A DNA stretch of 35,325 nucleotides, from positions 1 to 35,325 of the forward strand of contig CAINXC010000244.1 of assembly GCA_903854655.1 (NCBI GenBank). Reading direction: 5' to 3'. This stretch comes from an uncultured Verrucomicrobiota bacterium. Its GTDB lineage: Bacteria; Verrucomicrobiota; Verrucomicrobiia; Verrucomicrobiales; Verrucomicrobiaceae. Shown here piece after piece: positions 1 through 7,620 of this stretch (its first letter is position 1; every line of letters begins with the position of its first letter). A model generated the notes under the pieces. That model did not search any database, was not told where the DNA came from, and saw nothing but the letters and a program-made list of their open reading frames with translations. The translations under genes were made by a program, and so were the position numbers.

Positions 1-1
1 C

Positions 2-148
2 TACCAGGGCTGGCCGGTGCGCCTGTGGGATAGCACCACCGCCAAAAACAACGAAAAACGGGCAAACCTACCCCTCAAACTTAATCCCACTTCTCCAAAG
101 ACACCCCACCATCAACGCCAGATCAAGCCTCAGAGCCCTGCTCTCTGA
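2..148 (+). CDS. Possible C-terminal end of a gene cut by the window edge
   Basis: An open frame runs from the left edge to a TGA at 146-148 (48 residues visible, beginning YQGWPVRLWDS). I do not recognise the family. The tail is basic and proline-rich, which could be a disordered C-terminus or non-coding sequence. It lies at the outer end of an accessory region with other gene relics, so it may itself be a remnant. Confidence 0.2.
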   Translation, partial: YQGWPVRLWDSTTAKNNEKRANLPLKLNPTSPKTPHHQRQIKPQSPAL

Positions 149-686
149 CGGCTATGGGATGACTGTGTTCGGAAACGCCAAATCCGACAATGGGGAGTTT
201 TTCACTTTCTGTCTCAGTAAACGGCTGAGATGAGCTGCAGACCTCGGTTTGGCCCAACGCCGAGGTCATATACCTTCCTAACGGCGGCATCCCGGGCAGC
301 GGCACGACGGCGATGAAGACACGGACTCGCTTCGATGGCAAGTATGAAAAGCCAGGAGTCACTTGGTCAAAACCGAACGCGACCCTCAAGATGCTCGTTT
401 TTATGATTAAAGCAATCTTATGCAATAGGTTTAAAAGAAACGATCCTTAGGAGCGGGAAACCGCTCATGCGCCTGTGTGACGCAGCCAGCCCCTGTGTGG
501 CCTGACCCAAGCTTGGACGCTCGTAGCCGCCCTCGCGGCGGAGGAGGCAAAAGGAATTCGGCGCGCTTCTCCACATGGTGGGTTTCACCCCATTTCGACC
601 GTGTCGCAGACTCCTTACTGTGGCGCGGAATGAAATCGAGCCCACTGGCTTCCCATTCTCAACTGCAAATCCACGACCTATCGAAC
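149..686. other. Intergenic region with two adjacent hairpins
   Basis: I see no convincing gene here. A frame around 268-450 reads plausibly for some 40 residues but has no start and hits stops upstream, so it may be a relic. Two hairpins lie side by side: GAGCGG-GAAA-CCGCTC (451-466, a GNRA-type loop) and TGCG-CCTGTGTGA-CGCA (468-484). They lie about 200 bases before the DUF892 start, so they could belong to a structured leader of that gene; this is only a suggestion. Confidence 0.35.
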
Positions 687-1190
687 ATGAAAACACTCAA
701 AGACCTCTTTCACGGCGAACTCTCGGACATCTATGATGCCGAACACCGCCTCGTCAAAGCCTTGCCAAAGATGGCCAAGGCCGCTACTTGCCCACACCTT
801 AAAGAGGCCATTCTGGCGCACCTCGAAGAGACCAAATGCCATGTGACCAAGCTCGACCAGGTGTTCAAATGCTTTGACTTCAAACCGCGGGGCAAGACCT
901 GTGAGGCCACCGTCGGGCTGCTGAAGGAAGGCGACGAAATCGCTGCGGACTTCGCAGGATCACCGGCCATCAACGCGGCCTTGATCTCTGCGGCGCAAAA
1001 AGTCGAGCATTACGAAATCGCGTCCTACGGCTGCCTGCACGAGTGGGCCGGCAAGCTGGACAATCCAGAGGCTGCCGCTCTCCTGCTTGAGATTCTCGAC
1101 GAGGAGAAGGCCGCCAACGAAGCGCTCACCGAACTGGCGCGCGCCCGCAGCAATGACGAAGCAATCGCCAACGAATTGGTCGAGGCCTGA
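687..1190 (+). CDS. DUF892 ferritin-like stress protein (YciE/YciF family)
   Basis: A 167-residue protein matching the DUF892 (YciF-type) family, whose members form a ferritin-like four-helix bundle with a di-iron centre and are associated with stress responses. It opens with the family-typical KTLKDLFHGELSDIYDAEH. Carboxylate and histidine positions spaced as in ferritin-like proteins are visible: HLEET near 45-49, KVEHYE near 105-110 and DEEK near 138-141. The frame extends upstream to 477, but the upstream 70 residues are unlike the family; the ATG at 687 gives the usual length of about 165. The exact biochemical role of the family is not established. An intrinsic terminator follows directly, so it is probably a single-gene transcript. 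Confidence 0.88.
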   Translation: MKTLKDLFHGELSDIYDAEHRLVKALPKMAKAATCPHLKEAILAHLEETKCHVTKLDQVFKCFDFKPRGKTCEATVGLLKEGDEIAADFAGSPAINAALISAAQKVEHYEIASYGCLHEWAGKLDNPEAAALLLEILDEEKAANEALTELARARSNDEAIANELVEA

Positions 1191-1240
1191 CCCAAGATTT
1201 TGGGATGCTGCGATTCGTAGTCGCCCCCCATTAAAACCCC

Positions 1241-1276
1241 AGCCCTGCAGCCCTCATCATGTTGCAGGGCTCTTTT
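1241..1276 (+). terminator. Rho-independent terminator after the DUF892 gene
   Basis: A perfect 9-bp stem AGCCCTGCA (1241-1249) / TGCAGGGCT (1263-1271), 13-base loop, followed by CTTTT. It lies 50 bases after the stop codon at 1190 and before the start at 1307. Confidence 0.8.
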
Positions 1277-1306
1277 GACAGAGATGCATCCAATACACTC
1301 ATTCTT

Positions 1307-1432
1307 ATGATCGCACTCGCACTATCACCCATCCTTGGCGCCGCCGGTTACTCCCTCTTGTACATGCTCGGGGGAGGAGGACTCGGCGTCGCCATCCTCA
1401 TCTTCATTGTGGCCAAGATGTTTGGCAAGTGA
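1307..1432 (+). CDS. Small single-pass membrane peptide, 41 residues
   Basis: ATG at 1307 to TGA at 1430-1432 gives 41 residues. It begins MIALALSPILGAAGYSLLYM, has a glycine run (GGGG near 22-25), then a hydrophobic stretch LGVAILIFIVAKMFGK ending in a basic tail. This suggests one or two short membrane-spanning segments in the inner membrane with a positive C-terminus. I do not recognise a named family. Small hydrophobic proteins are often found near stress genes such as DUF892, and this one lies between two hairpins. No strong ribosome-binding site is visible, so the call rests on the composition and the clean frame. A chance ORF cannot be excluded. Confidence 0.5.
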   Translation: MIALALSPILGAAGYSLLYMLGGGGLGVAILIFIVAKMFGK

Positions 1433-1492
1433 CCGCAAGGCTCTCGCCCGGTGCCAGTGGGATCCGGCGAACGACTGTGCCAAAAGGGATGA

Positions 1493-1513
1493 ATGGGGGC
1501 AGTTTGCCCCCAT
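1493..1513. other. Strong hairpin between the small peptide and the methyltransferase
   Basis: A perfect 9-bp inverted repeat ATGGGGGCA / TGCCCCCAT with a 3-base loop. No T-tract follows on the plus strand, so it may be an RNA stability or attenuation element rather than a canonical terminator. Confidence 0.4.
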
Positions 1514-1622
1514 CAAACACCCACGATCACCACTGGCCAACCAAAGCCGCCCCCTCTCGGGGCGAAAGTGTCGGTGCGATGCTAACACACCTGAGGAAGC
1601 ACAAGGAGATCGATTCCAATTC

Positions 1623-2264
1623 ATGCGGCAAGTTCTTCCAGAGCTCCTCGACTCCCTTAGCCATGATGATCCCGAGGCGATGCGCAGTCGTGGTGAGCTG
1701 CGATTGGTCAATCACATCATGGGGAACTATCGCTGGGTATGCAAAACCATAGGCCAAATGGGCTCACGCGATTACCGCGTACTTGAGTTAGGTGCCGGTG
1801 ATGGCACGTTGGCCAGGAGAGCGTGGGCTGAAAGCGCCGCTTACCCTGCGCGATGGAGTGCCATTGATTTCGCTCCAGCACCCGCAGACTGGCCCTGTGA
1901 AGCGATCTGGCAGCAGAAGGATCTGCTCACATTCGCCGAGCTTCCAGACGCAGAGATCATCATCGCCAATTTGTTCCTGCACCAGTTTCATGACGGTCAA
2001 CTCGCCGCCTTGGGCAAGCGCCTGCCAGCCTCGTGCAGAACGCTAATCACCTGCGACCCCGCCAGGCATTGGATGTATTCATTGCTGGGCCGCCTGCTCT
2101 CAGTCGTAGCGCGTTTTAATCGTGTCACACGCCATGACATGCAGTTGAGCATTCGCGCCGGATTCGTCGGCGATGAATTAGCGGCAGCGTTGGTTTTGCA
2201 AGGCTGGAAAATCGAGGTTTCACATACCATCCTGGGTGCATACCGGCTGGTCGCCACGCGATGA
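1623..2264 (+). CDS. Class I SAM-dependent methyltransferase
   Basis: A 213-residue protein with a Rossmann-type SAM site: motif I is LELGAGDGTLA (about 54-64), followed by an acidic strand end SAIDFAP. A later strand, IIIANLFLHQFHD, fits the region after motif II. The C-terminal part (DPARHWMYSLLGRLL, then TRHDMQLSIRAGF) resembles methyltransferases that occur next to type III polyketide synthases and geranylgeranyl-reductase-like flavoproteins. No such partner is present here, so the substrate is unknown. The frame is open from 1335, but the ATG at 1623 is preceded by AAGGAG about 14 bases upstream and gives the expected N-terminus (LLDSLSHDDPEAMRSRGEL). It is an orphan at the island's left end. 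Confidence 0.8.
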   Translation: MRQVLPELLDSLSHDDPEAMRSRGELRLVNHIMGNYRWVCKTIGQMGSRDYRVLELGAGDGTLARRAWAESAAYPARWSAIDFAPAPADWPCEAIWQQKDLLTFAELPDAEIIIANLFLHQFHDGQLAALGKRLPASCRTLITCDPARHWMYSLLGRLLSVVARFNRVTRHDMQLSIRAGFVGDELAAALVLQGWKIEVSHTILGAYRLVATR

Positions 2265-2308
2265 AAGGCAGAGGTACAAAGGGATACCTTCGTGCGATCA
2301 CCATCATT

Positions 2309-2407
2309 CTACCCGAGCGGCTTGTCGTTCTCCTCCCACAGGCTCTTCCAGTGCGCCTTGACCTTCTTCTTGATGTCGGGGTCGTTCAGAGTGGCGGTGG
2401 GTACAAC
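2309..2407 (-). pseudogene. C-terminal relic of an unrecognised gene
   Basis: On the minus strand a frame of about 32 codons ends at TAG (2309-2311) and reads TLNDPDIKKKVKAHWKSLWE near its end, with good coding composition. It is closed by a stop immediately upstream (TAG near 2408). The neighbouring bases carry transposase debris, which suggests a gene whose 5' part was lost by insertion or deletion. I do not recognise the family. Confidence 0.3.
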
Positions 2408-2514
2408 CTATGAAGTGGTCGCACCGACCGGCTCGCGTATCACAAGTCAAAATTTTCCCGTAAAAGGGTCAATGGCGAGCGACTCCACTTCTTCAATGAC
2501 TGCCCACCCCGCCA

Positions 2515-2598
2515 GCCCCCCCGTCCACGCTTGGCATGCGCCGGGCGAATGAGCGGCTTCAAAAACTCCCATTCAGCATCACTCAAATCCGTGTCATA
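2515..2598 (-). pseudogene. IS5-family transposase N-terminal fragment
   Basis: The minus-strand frame contains YDTDLSDAEWEFLKPLIRPA followed by a basic glycine-rich stretch. This is the typical start of IS5-family (DUF4096) transposases, which usually open with YPTDLSDAEWxLLxPLLP. After about 28 residues the similarity ends, and there is no DDE catalytic domain nearby, so this is a dead remnant. Inverted-repeat ends were not identified. Confidence 0.6.
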
Positions 2599-2677
2599 GC
2601 CGCTGGCCGGTAGGTCTCCGCCTCCATCCCGGCAAAAGCATGGCTGTTTCCCAACGCAGTACCAGTGGATTTCTGGT

Positions 2678-4747
2678 TCAAGCGCGGTTCCGCAGCCACT
2701 CGCGCAGGAGGCCGAGGTCCAAAGGTTTGACGAGGTATTGGTCGAAGCCGGCGGTCGTGGCGCGGGCACGGTCTTCAGGGGTGTCGTAACCGGTCATGGC
2801 CACGAGGAATGCACCGGCCAGCGCGGGCATGGCGCGCAGACGGCGGGCGACTTCGTAGCCATCCATGCCGGGGAGGCCGATGTCCAGCAGCACGACTTCG
2901 GGCAGGAACTCGGCGGCGGCGACGACGGCATCAGGGCCGGTGAAGGCGGTGCGCGTCTCGTGACCGCGCACGCGCTGAAGTGTGGCCATGCTGCGCACGG
3001 AATCTTCGTTGTCATCAACGATGAGCATCCGGCGCGGGATGTCGCGGGCGGGCGGTGCGGGCGGGGCGGTGGGTGCGGCGATGGGGCTGGCGAGGATCGG
3101 CAGGCGCACGATGAATTCGCTGCCGTGGCCGAGGCCCTCGCTGCGCGCCTCCACGCTGCCGCCATGCAGTTCCACCAGCCGCTGCACCAGGGTGAGGCCG
3201 ATGCCCAGCCCGCCGTGCGCCCGGTCCAGCGAACGCGTCGCCTGCACGAACAGGCCGAAAACATGCGGCAGCAGTTCGGGCGCGATGCCCATGCCATCAT
3301 CGCTCACCCGCACGATGACCTCAGACGGCTCTTCTGCCTTGGGGACGGAGCGCTTGGCGACCAGGGAGATGTGGCAGCCCGGGGCGCTGTATTTGCAGGC
3401 GTTGCCGAGAAGATTGCCGAACACCTGCTCGAGCCGCGTGGCGTCCGCGTTCAAAAATATCGGTTCGGCCGGCAGCGTGATCGTGAAGTGCTGGTCGCGC
3501 GCCTTGATGCCGGGCAGCGCGAGGTTCGCGGCCGCACTGAAGATCGTGTCGAGCGCCACAGTGGCTGTCTGGAGTTCGATCTTGCCTTCGGTGATTCGCG
3601 AGACATCGAGCAGGTCGTCGATCATCCGGGTCATGTTGTCGATCTGCCGGGCGAGGATGCCCTGCGCCAGCTCGCACGCCTCGGGAGTCGCTTCCGGGGT
3701 CCGCAGGATCTCGGCGGCATTGCGCAGCGGCGCGAGCGGGTTGCGCAGCTCGTGCGCGAGCATCGCGAGGAATTCATCCTTGCTGCGGTCAGCCCGCATC
3801 AGCTCCGCGGCGCGCGCCACCAGCGAGTCCTCGAGAAGGCGGCGCTCGGTGATGTCGAAAAAGCAATTGATGGCGCGGGTGACTTCACCGCGTTCATTCT
3901 TCAGCGCGCGGATGTTGACGATCACGCTCACCCGCGATCCGTCGGACCGCTCAATGAGCACTTCCCCGTCACGCACCTCGGCTGTTTTGCCGCTCAGCAC
4001 CTCGGCCATGGGGCACTCATCGTGGGGCATGAAAGTGCCGTCGGTCCGGAACGTTTTGAATGAGCCGCAAAACCGCTCGTCGTTATCCTCCGGCATCGGC
4101 TCGCGGCCCCACAGTTCGACGGCGCGACGGTTGAATTTCTGAATCACACCCGCGCCATCACAAGCATAGACGGCCACGGGGCCAAGGTCGAACAAGGTGC
4201 GGTAGCGTTCCTCGCTCCCGCGCAAGGCTTCTTCCGCCTGTTCGCGCTCGGCGACTTCCACGCGCAACTGGGCGTTCAAGTTCTCCGCCGTTTCGGTGAG
4301 TTCGTGCTGGCGCAGCGAACCGAGGAGCAATGCCTCGTTCATGGCGAGGATCTCGTCATGGCGCTTGGCGGTCTCGGTCACCTGGATCATGACTCCCACA
4401 TGTCCTGCGTGCGCCAGCACCGGCCACACCGTATAGGACCAGAAGGGGGCCTGCGAATGGGAATCTCCGCGTTCCGTGTGGCTTTCCGCCTTTCCCGTGC
4501 GGAAAACGCGGTCCAGCAACGCCATGCAATTGTCCTTTCCAGCCAGCAGTGTGGACAGGGGTTTGCCGATGAGCTGTGTCATCGGCTGCTCCATCAACCG
4601 GCAAAAGGCCGGGTTGGCGTAGTGTACGATGCGCGTGGCTCCCTCCACCGTGGCCATCGGCAAGGGTGAGTGCTCGGCGAGGGCGTGGCAGAGATCCGCC
4701 AGGTCTGGTGGCGGATTCCCGGTGTCTGTTGTTGGTTTCTTCGCCAT
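2678..4747 (-). CDS. PAS-containing hybrid sensor histidine kinase with C-terminal receiver domain
   Basis: A 689-residue soluble hybrid kinase with no membrane segment visible. Order of domains: PAS (about 25-125), a coiled-coil linker, a second PAS with PAC end (about 175-300, FFDITERRLLED), HisKA with the H-box HELRNPLAPLRNAAEIL (phospho-acceptor His about 332), HATPase with N-box NLLGNACKY (Asn about 449) and glycine-rich boxes SDDGMGI and GGLGIGLTL. A proline/alanine linker then leads to a receiver domain with acidic pair DDN, phospho-acceptor Asp about 622 (VVLLDIGLPGMDG) and conserved Lys about 674 (LVKPLD). I chose the ATG at 4747 because AGGTGG lies just upstream; a GTG at 4756 would add three residues. 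It starts 13 bases after the KaiC-like gene's stop, so the two are surely co-transcribed. The receiver suggests phosphorelay or feedback; the output partner is not in the window. Confidence 0.92.
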   Translation of the reverse strand: MAKKPTTDTGNPPPDLADLCHALAEHSPLPMATVEGATRIVHYANPAFCRLMEQPMTQLIGKPLSTLLAGKDNCMALLDRVFRTGKAESHTERGDSHSQAPFWSYTVWPVLAHAGHVGVMIQVTETAKRHDEILAMNEALLLGSLRQHELTETAENLNAQLRVEVAEREQAEEALRGSEERYRTLFDLGPVAVYACDGAGVIQKFNRRAVELWGREPMPEDNDERFCGSFKTFRTDGTFMPHDECPMAEVLSGKTAEVRDGEVLIERSDGSRVSVIVNIRALKNERGEVTRAINCFFDITERRLLEDSLVARAAELMRADRSKDEFLAMLAHELRNPLAPLRNAAEILRTPEATPEACELAQGILARQIDNMTRMIDDLLDVSRITEGKIELQTATVALDTIFSAAANLALPGIKARDQHFTITLPAEPIFLNADATRLEQVFGNLLGNACKYSAPGCHISLVAKRSVPKAEEPSEVIVRVSDDGMGIAPELLPHVFGLFVQATRSLDRAHGGLGIGLTLVQRLVELHGGSVEARSEGLGHGSEFIVRLPILASPIAAPTAPPAPPARDIPRRMLIVDDNEDSVRSMATLQRVRGHETRTAFTGPDAVVAAAEFLPEVVLLDIGLPGMDGYEVARRLRAMPALAGAFLVAMTGYDTPEDRARATTAGFDQYLVKPLDLGLLREWLRNRA

Positions 4748-4760
4748 GAATGCCACCTGC

Positions 4761-6332
4761 TTACTTCTTCGCCTTCGGTTCCGGAGCGGCTTCTTCTTGT
4801 TGCGCCGGGCGCGGGCCGGTGCGCGTGGGGATGCCGGTTGTCAGCCCGTCATAATCCGTGGATCGTGGCTGGATGACCACCACGCCCTTGTCCGTGATGA
4901 CATACTCGCGGATGTCTTTGCTGTGGTTGCCACCGCGCATTTTGATCACGACCATGACTTTGCGAAGCTGGCCCTCGATCTCCACGTAGCGCAGCCGGAT
5001 GATGTCATCGGTGAGGAACGAAACCGTGTAATGACTGAAGGACAGCGCGGTGAAAGTGTCCTCCACTTCGACTGTGGTGAGAATCGTGACCCCGGCGCCA
5101 GTCAATGCCACGATCATCCGGTAGAGCGACTCGCGGAAATCCTCGCGGAACCCGGGTGCCAGCGCCATCTCAAAACCCACCAGTGAATCGATCACCAGCC
5201 GTTTCGCGCCGACCCTTTTAACGGCATCGAGAATCACCTGCGTGATCTCATCCACGGAAAGGTCGAGCGGGCGCAGGTAAAGGATTTCGAGATCGCCCTT
5301 GGCCTGCGATTTTTTTAACCGCAAACCAAGACTGTCCGCGCGGTCCGTGTAGCCTTGCGGGCGTTCCTCGAAGATCGCCATGATTCCCGGCTCCCCCTGG
5401 CGCAGGCCAGCGTTGACAAATTGCGTCGCCAGCGCTGATTTGCCCGTCCCTGAAGGCCCGGCCACCAGGAGACTGTCGCCTTCGCGCAGGCCGCCGCCCA
5501 TCATCTTGTCCAGCTCGGGAATGCCCAGGGAAAGCCGCCGGCTCCCCCGTAGCGGGTTGATCTTTCCGCCGTCCAGTCCCAGCGTGCGCGAGAACGCCTG
5601 CAACCCGTCATCGCCGATGCGGAAGGTGTGCAATCCCGGCACGGATGCCTGCCCGCGCAGCTTGAAGATCTGCAGTTTTCGCACCACGGAATTCCTCTCC
5701 GTCAGTTGCGAAAGCCAGAAAAGGCCATCGGCGACGGTGAACAGCGGATTGTCGCGCATCTCTTCCGGGACGTATTCGCCGACCAGAAACGTCGTGGCTT
5801 CCCAACTGGTGAGAAACTGGGCGAGGCGCTGGATGAACGATTGCATCTCCAGTTCGCCGGCGCCGGCGACCATTTTGCGCACCACGGTGCGAAAGGAATC
5901 CACCACCACCACGCCCGGATTAACCGCCGTCACCTGCTTGACGATTTCATCGAAGACCACGTTCAAATCCTGCTCCACCACCACCTCGCTCAAGTTGATG
6001 AAGCGGATGGCCTTGCCCAGCTTGGATGCGTCGAAGAACTCATACTGCTGCTGATGGCGCAGCATCTTGATCGCCGGTTCGCCCAGCACGGTGAAATAAA
6101 GCGCGGGCTTTTTCGCCGTGGCATTGGCGAACACGATCTGGTGCGCCAGGGTGGTTTTGCCGCAACCGGGCGTGCCGGCGATGATGTTGAAGGAAAACTC
6201 CGGAATGCCGCCGCCCAGGATCTCGTCAAGGCCGCGCACACCGCTGGGCAATTGGTGAATTGTGACCCTGGCCGGCTCGCGCACGGCTTTTTTCGGCAAT
6301 TTGCGTTTCACCGCGTTCTTCTGTGTTTTCAT
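4761..6332 (-). CDS. kaiC: KaiC-like double-domain RecA-type ATPase
   Basis: A 523-residue protein with two KaiC/RecA domains, close to cyanobacterial KaiC in length (519). The first domain has Walker A GTPGCGKT (53-60) and Walker B VVVVDS (about 142-147). The second has Walker A GPSGTGKS (292-299), the catalytic pair EE (322-323) and Walker B RLVIDS (about 378-383). In the first domain the matching pair reads GE (84-85), so one glutamate is absent. By eye alignment, the site matching the KaiC autophosphorylation pair S431/T432 is S438-F439, so the serine is kept and the threonine lost. Start: ATG at 6332 with AAAGGAG upstream; its ATG overlaps the TGA of the preceding gene by four bases. No kaiA or kaiB is present. 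KaiC homologues outside cyanobacteria often act in signalling rather than full clocks, and the kinase downstream fits that. Confidence 0.93.
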   Translation of the reverse strand: MKTQKNAVKRKLPKKAVREPARVTIHQLPSGVRGLDEILGGGIPEFSFNIIAGTPGCGKTTLAHQIVFANATAKKPALYFTVLGEPAIKMLRHQQQYEFFDASKLGKAIRFINLSEVVVEQDLNVVFDEIVKQVTAVNPGVVVVDSFRTVVRKMVAGAGELEMQSFIQRLAQFLTSWEATTFLVGEYVPEEMRDNPLFTVADGLFWLSQLTERNSVVRKLQIFKLRGQASVPGLHTFRIGDDGLQAFSRTLGLDGGKINPLRGSRRLSLGIPELDKMMGGGLREGDSLLVAGPSGTGKSALATQFVNAGLRQGEPGIMAIFEERPQGYTDRADSLGLRLKKSQAKGDLEILYLRPLDLSVDEITQVILDAVKRVGAKRLVIDSLVGFEMALAPGFREDFRESLYRMIVALTGAGVTILTTVEVEDTFTALSFSHYTVSFLTDDIIRLRYVEIEGQLRKVMVVIKMRGGNHSKDIREYVITDKGVVVIQPRSTDYDGLTTGIPTRTGPRPAQQEEAAPEPKAKK

Positions 6333-6766
6333 TTTTGATCTCCTTTGCCCAAATCCAAATGCTTTGGGGGCAGTTTCGGCCAGACCTCGCGCACCAGCCC
6401 AAGCGTTAAGTTTTCACCGATGAAAGCCACCAGCAGCCCCAGCAGTTGGGCGACCAAAATGACGTTCCCCTCGGCCATCTGTTCCGGGTCAACCCGCGCT
6501 TGGAGTTCGTCCTTCATTTCCAGGCAACCGTCCACCTTCACCTGCACCGCCCTCAGCCACGGCACTTCCGCGCTGGCCAGGGCGAGGGAGCGCGCAAGGA
6601 GCGTCCGAATGCCCGTGTTGCCCATGAGGGTGGCCAGATGCGGCCGCAGCTTCTCACAGACGCGAAAGGCTGCCGGGGTTTGGCTCTGGGAAGCCTTGCT
6701 TCCCCCAGTCTCATGAGCAATCAGCCCCAGGGACAATCCCTGCATCCGTGGAGTGGCCCGGCTCAT
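6329..6766 (-). CDS. Conserved protein of unknown function, first gene of the KaiC operon
   Basis: About 145 residues, mostly helical by composition. The N-terminus is Ser/Gln/Thr-rich. A block AFRVCEKLRPHLATLMG then leads to GIRTLLARSLALASAEVPWL, a short acidic/variable segment, and a very hydrophobic helix ILVAQLLGLLVAFIGENL followed by VREVWPKL. I recall similar short proteins from other bacteria but know no assigned function. Its stop overlaps the kaiC-like start (ATGA), which means translational coupling and argues for a stoichiometric partner or adaptor of the ATPase. The start is uncertain: ATG at 6766 is preferred, ATG at 6745 is possible, and neither has a strong ribosome-binding site. 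Confidence 0.7.
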   Translation of the reverse strand: MSRATPRMQGLSLGLIAHETGGSKASQSQTPAAFRVCEKLRPHLATLMGNTGIRTLLARSLALASAEVPWLRAVQVKVDGCLEMKDELQARVDPEQMAEGNVILVAQLLGLLVAFIGENLTLGLVREVWPKLPPKHLDLGKGDQK

Positions 6767-7203
6767 CGATGAATCCAGTAGAGCATGCGCTCCACATGCA
6801 GGTCGAGGAATCGGCTGGCGAGAGGCATCGTTGACCGATGTCCGGCAGCATTGCAGGACGGTTCCGCGCACACCCTGGCACAGGGAGCTTCGGCGCAGGC
6901 GGGCTTACTTTTCATCAACTGTACCCTACATGGTGGCGCGCCCCGCAAGAATGGGGTCTTCACCCCACAGGGGAGTCCCTCTGCCGTCAGGTGCAGGCCC
7001 CCGATGGCCGTCATGCAAGCTCGCTTGCAACAACGGGTATTGCTCGGATCCCAACGATCGCCATTTCATCGAGAAAGCCATGGACGGTCGTTGAAGTGAG
7101 CACGCGAGCTGTCATGTCATCATCGGGATTCAGATTCTCCACCACACGCATAGGGTAGCTGTCACAGCGAGCACCACAGCCCCAGTCCAAGACGCCCCTG
7201 GAC
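6767..7203. other. Intergenic region upstream of the KaiC operon
   Basis: No gene I can support. Open frames on both strands have poor composition. A minus-strand stretch ending at 7011 reads plausibly over its last 45 residues (from SYPMRVVENLN) but I cannot place it in a family. The promoter of the KaiC operon must lie here, but no clear -35/-10 pair was identified. Confidence 0.4.
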
Positions 7204-7620
7204 ATGCCTGCCGCGCCCCAGAACCCTGCCGAGCAGGCCCTGGGGGCGGATGCCGATACCCTCAAGCTCCAGGACGACCACCAGCAGCTTCAGGCCGAGC
7301 ACCAGAAGCTCCAGCAGCAGCCCGACGACCAGAAGCGCCAGGCGCAGCAGGCCAGAATGAAGGCTGCGCCGGCCGCCCCCCGGCCCGACGCGGATCTTGG
7401 CAAGCACAAGAGCATGTCGATGGAGCTGATGGCTAGGCACCTGGAGCGCTCCAGCGCGAGCCTCAGGGGCCTGGCCGAGGACGCCGGGGCGCTGCCCATG
7501 GCCCTGAAGCTCGCCTGCTGTTTTGAGGCCATCGAGTTCTTCGAGAAAGCGGCGGCCGCTGCCCGGTTGGCGGGAGGGTGGCGGTCAGGCGCTGGCGGCT
7601 TCGAGCAAACGGGCGGCTGA
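7204..7620 (+). CDS. Hypothetical glutamine-rich coiled-coil protein
   Basis: 138 residues from ATG at 7204. Residues about 18-50 are a Q/K/E-rich heptad-like segment (LQDDHQQLQAEHQKLQQQ), then a proline/alanine linker, then a helical region MSMELMARHLERSSASLRGL followed by ALPMALKLACCFEAIEFFEK. The third codon position is strongly G/C, as in real genes of this window. There is no good ribosome-binding site, and the last 36 bases overlap the convergent AbiEii-like gene's 3' end. The downstream helix block looks more protein-like than a shadow frame, but I recognise no family. Confidence 0.4.
   Translation: MPAAPQNPAEQALGADADTLKLQDDHQQLQAEHQKLQQQPDDQKRQAQQARMKAAPAAPRPDADLGKHKSMSMELMARHLERSSASLRGLAEDAGALPMALKLACCFEAIEFFEKAAAAARLAGGWRSGAGGFEQTGG

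Noticed and set aside
2738..4063. A 441-codon open frame on the plus strand opposite the histidine kinase
   Set aside because: Antisense shadow; the kinase boxes on the minus strand are unambiguous.
7011..7265. Minus-strand 84-codon frame upstream of the coiled-coil gene
   Set aside because: The last part reads like protein but overlaps the other candidate, has no family match and lacks a ribosome-binding site.
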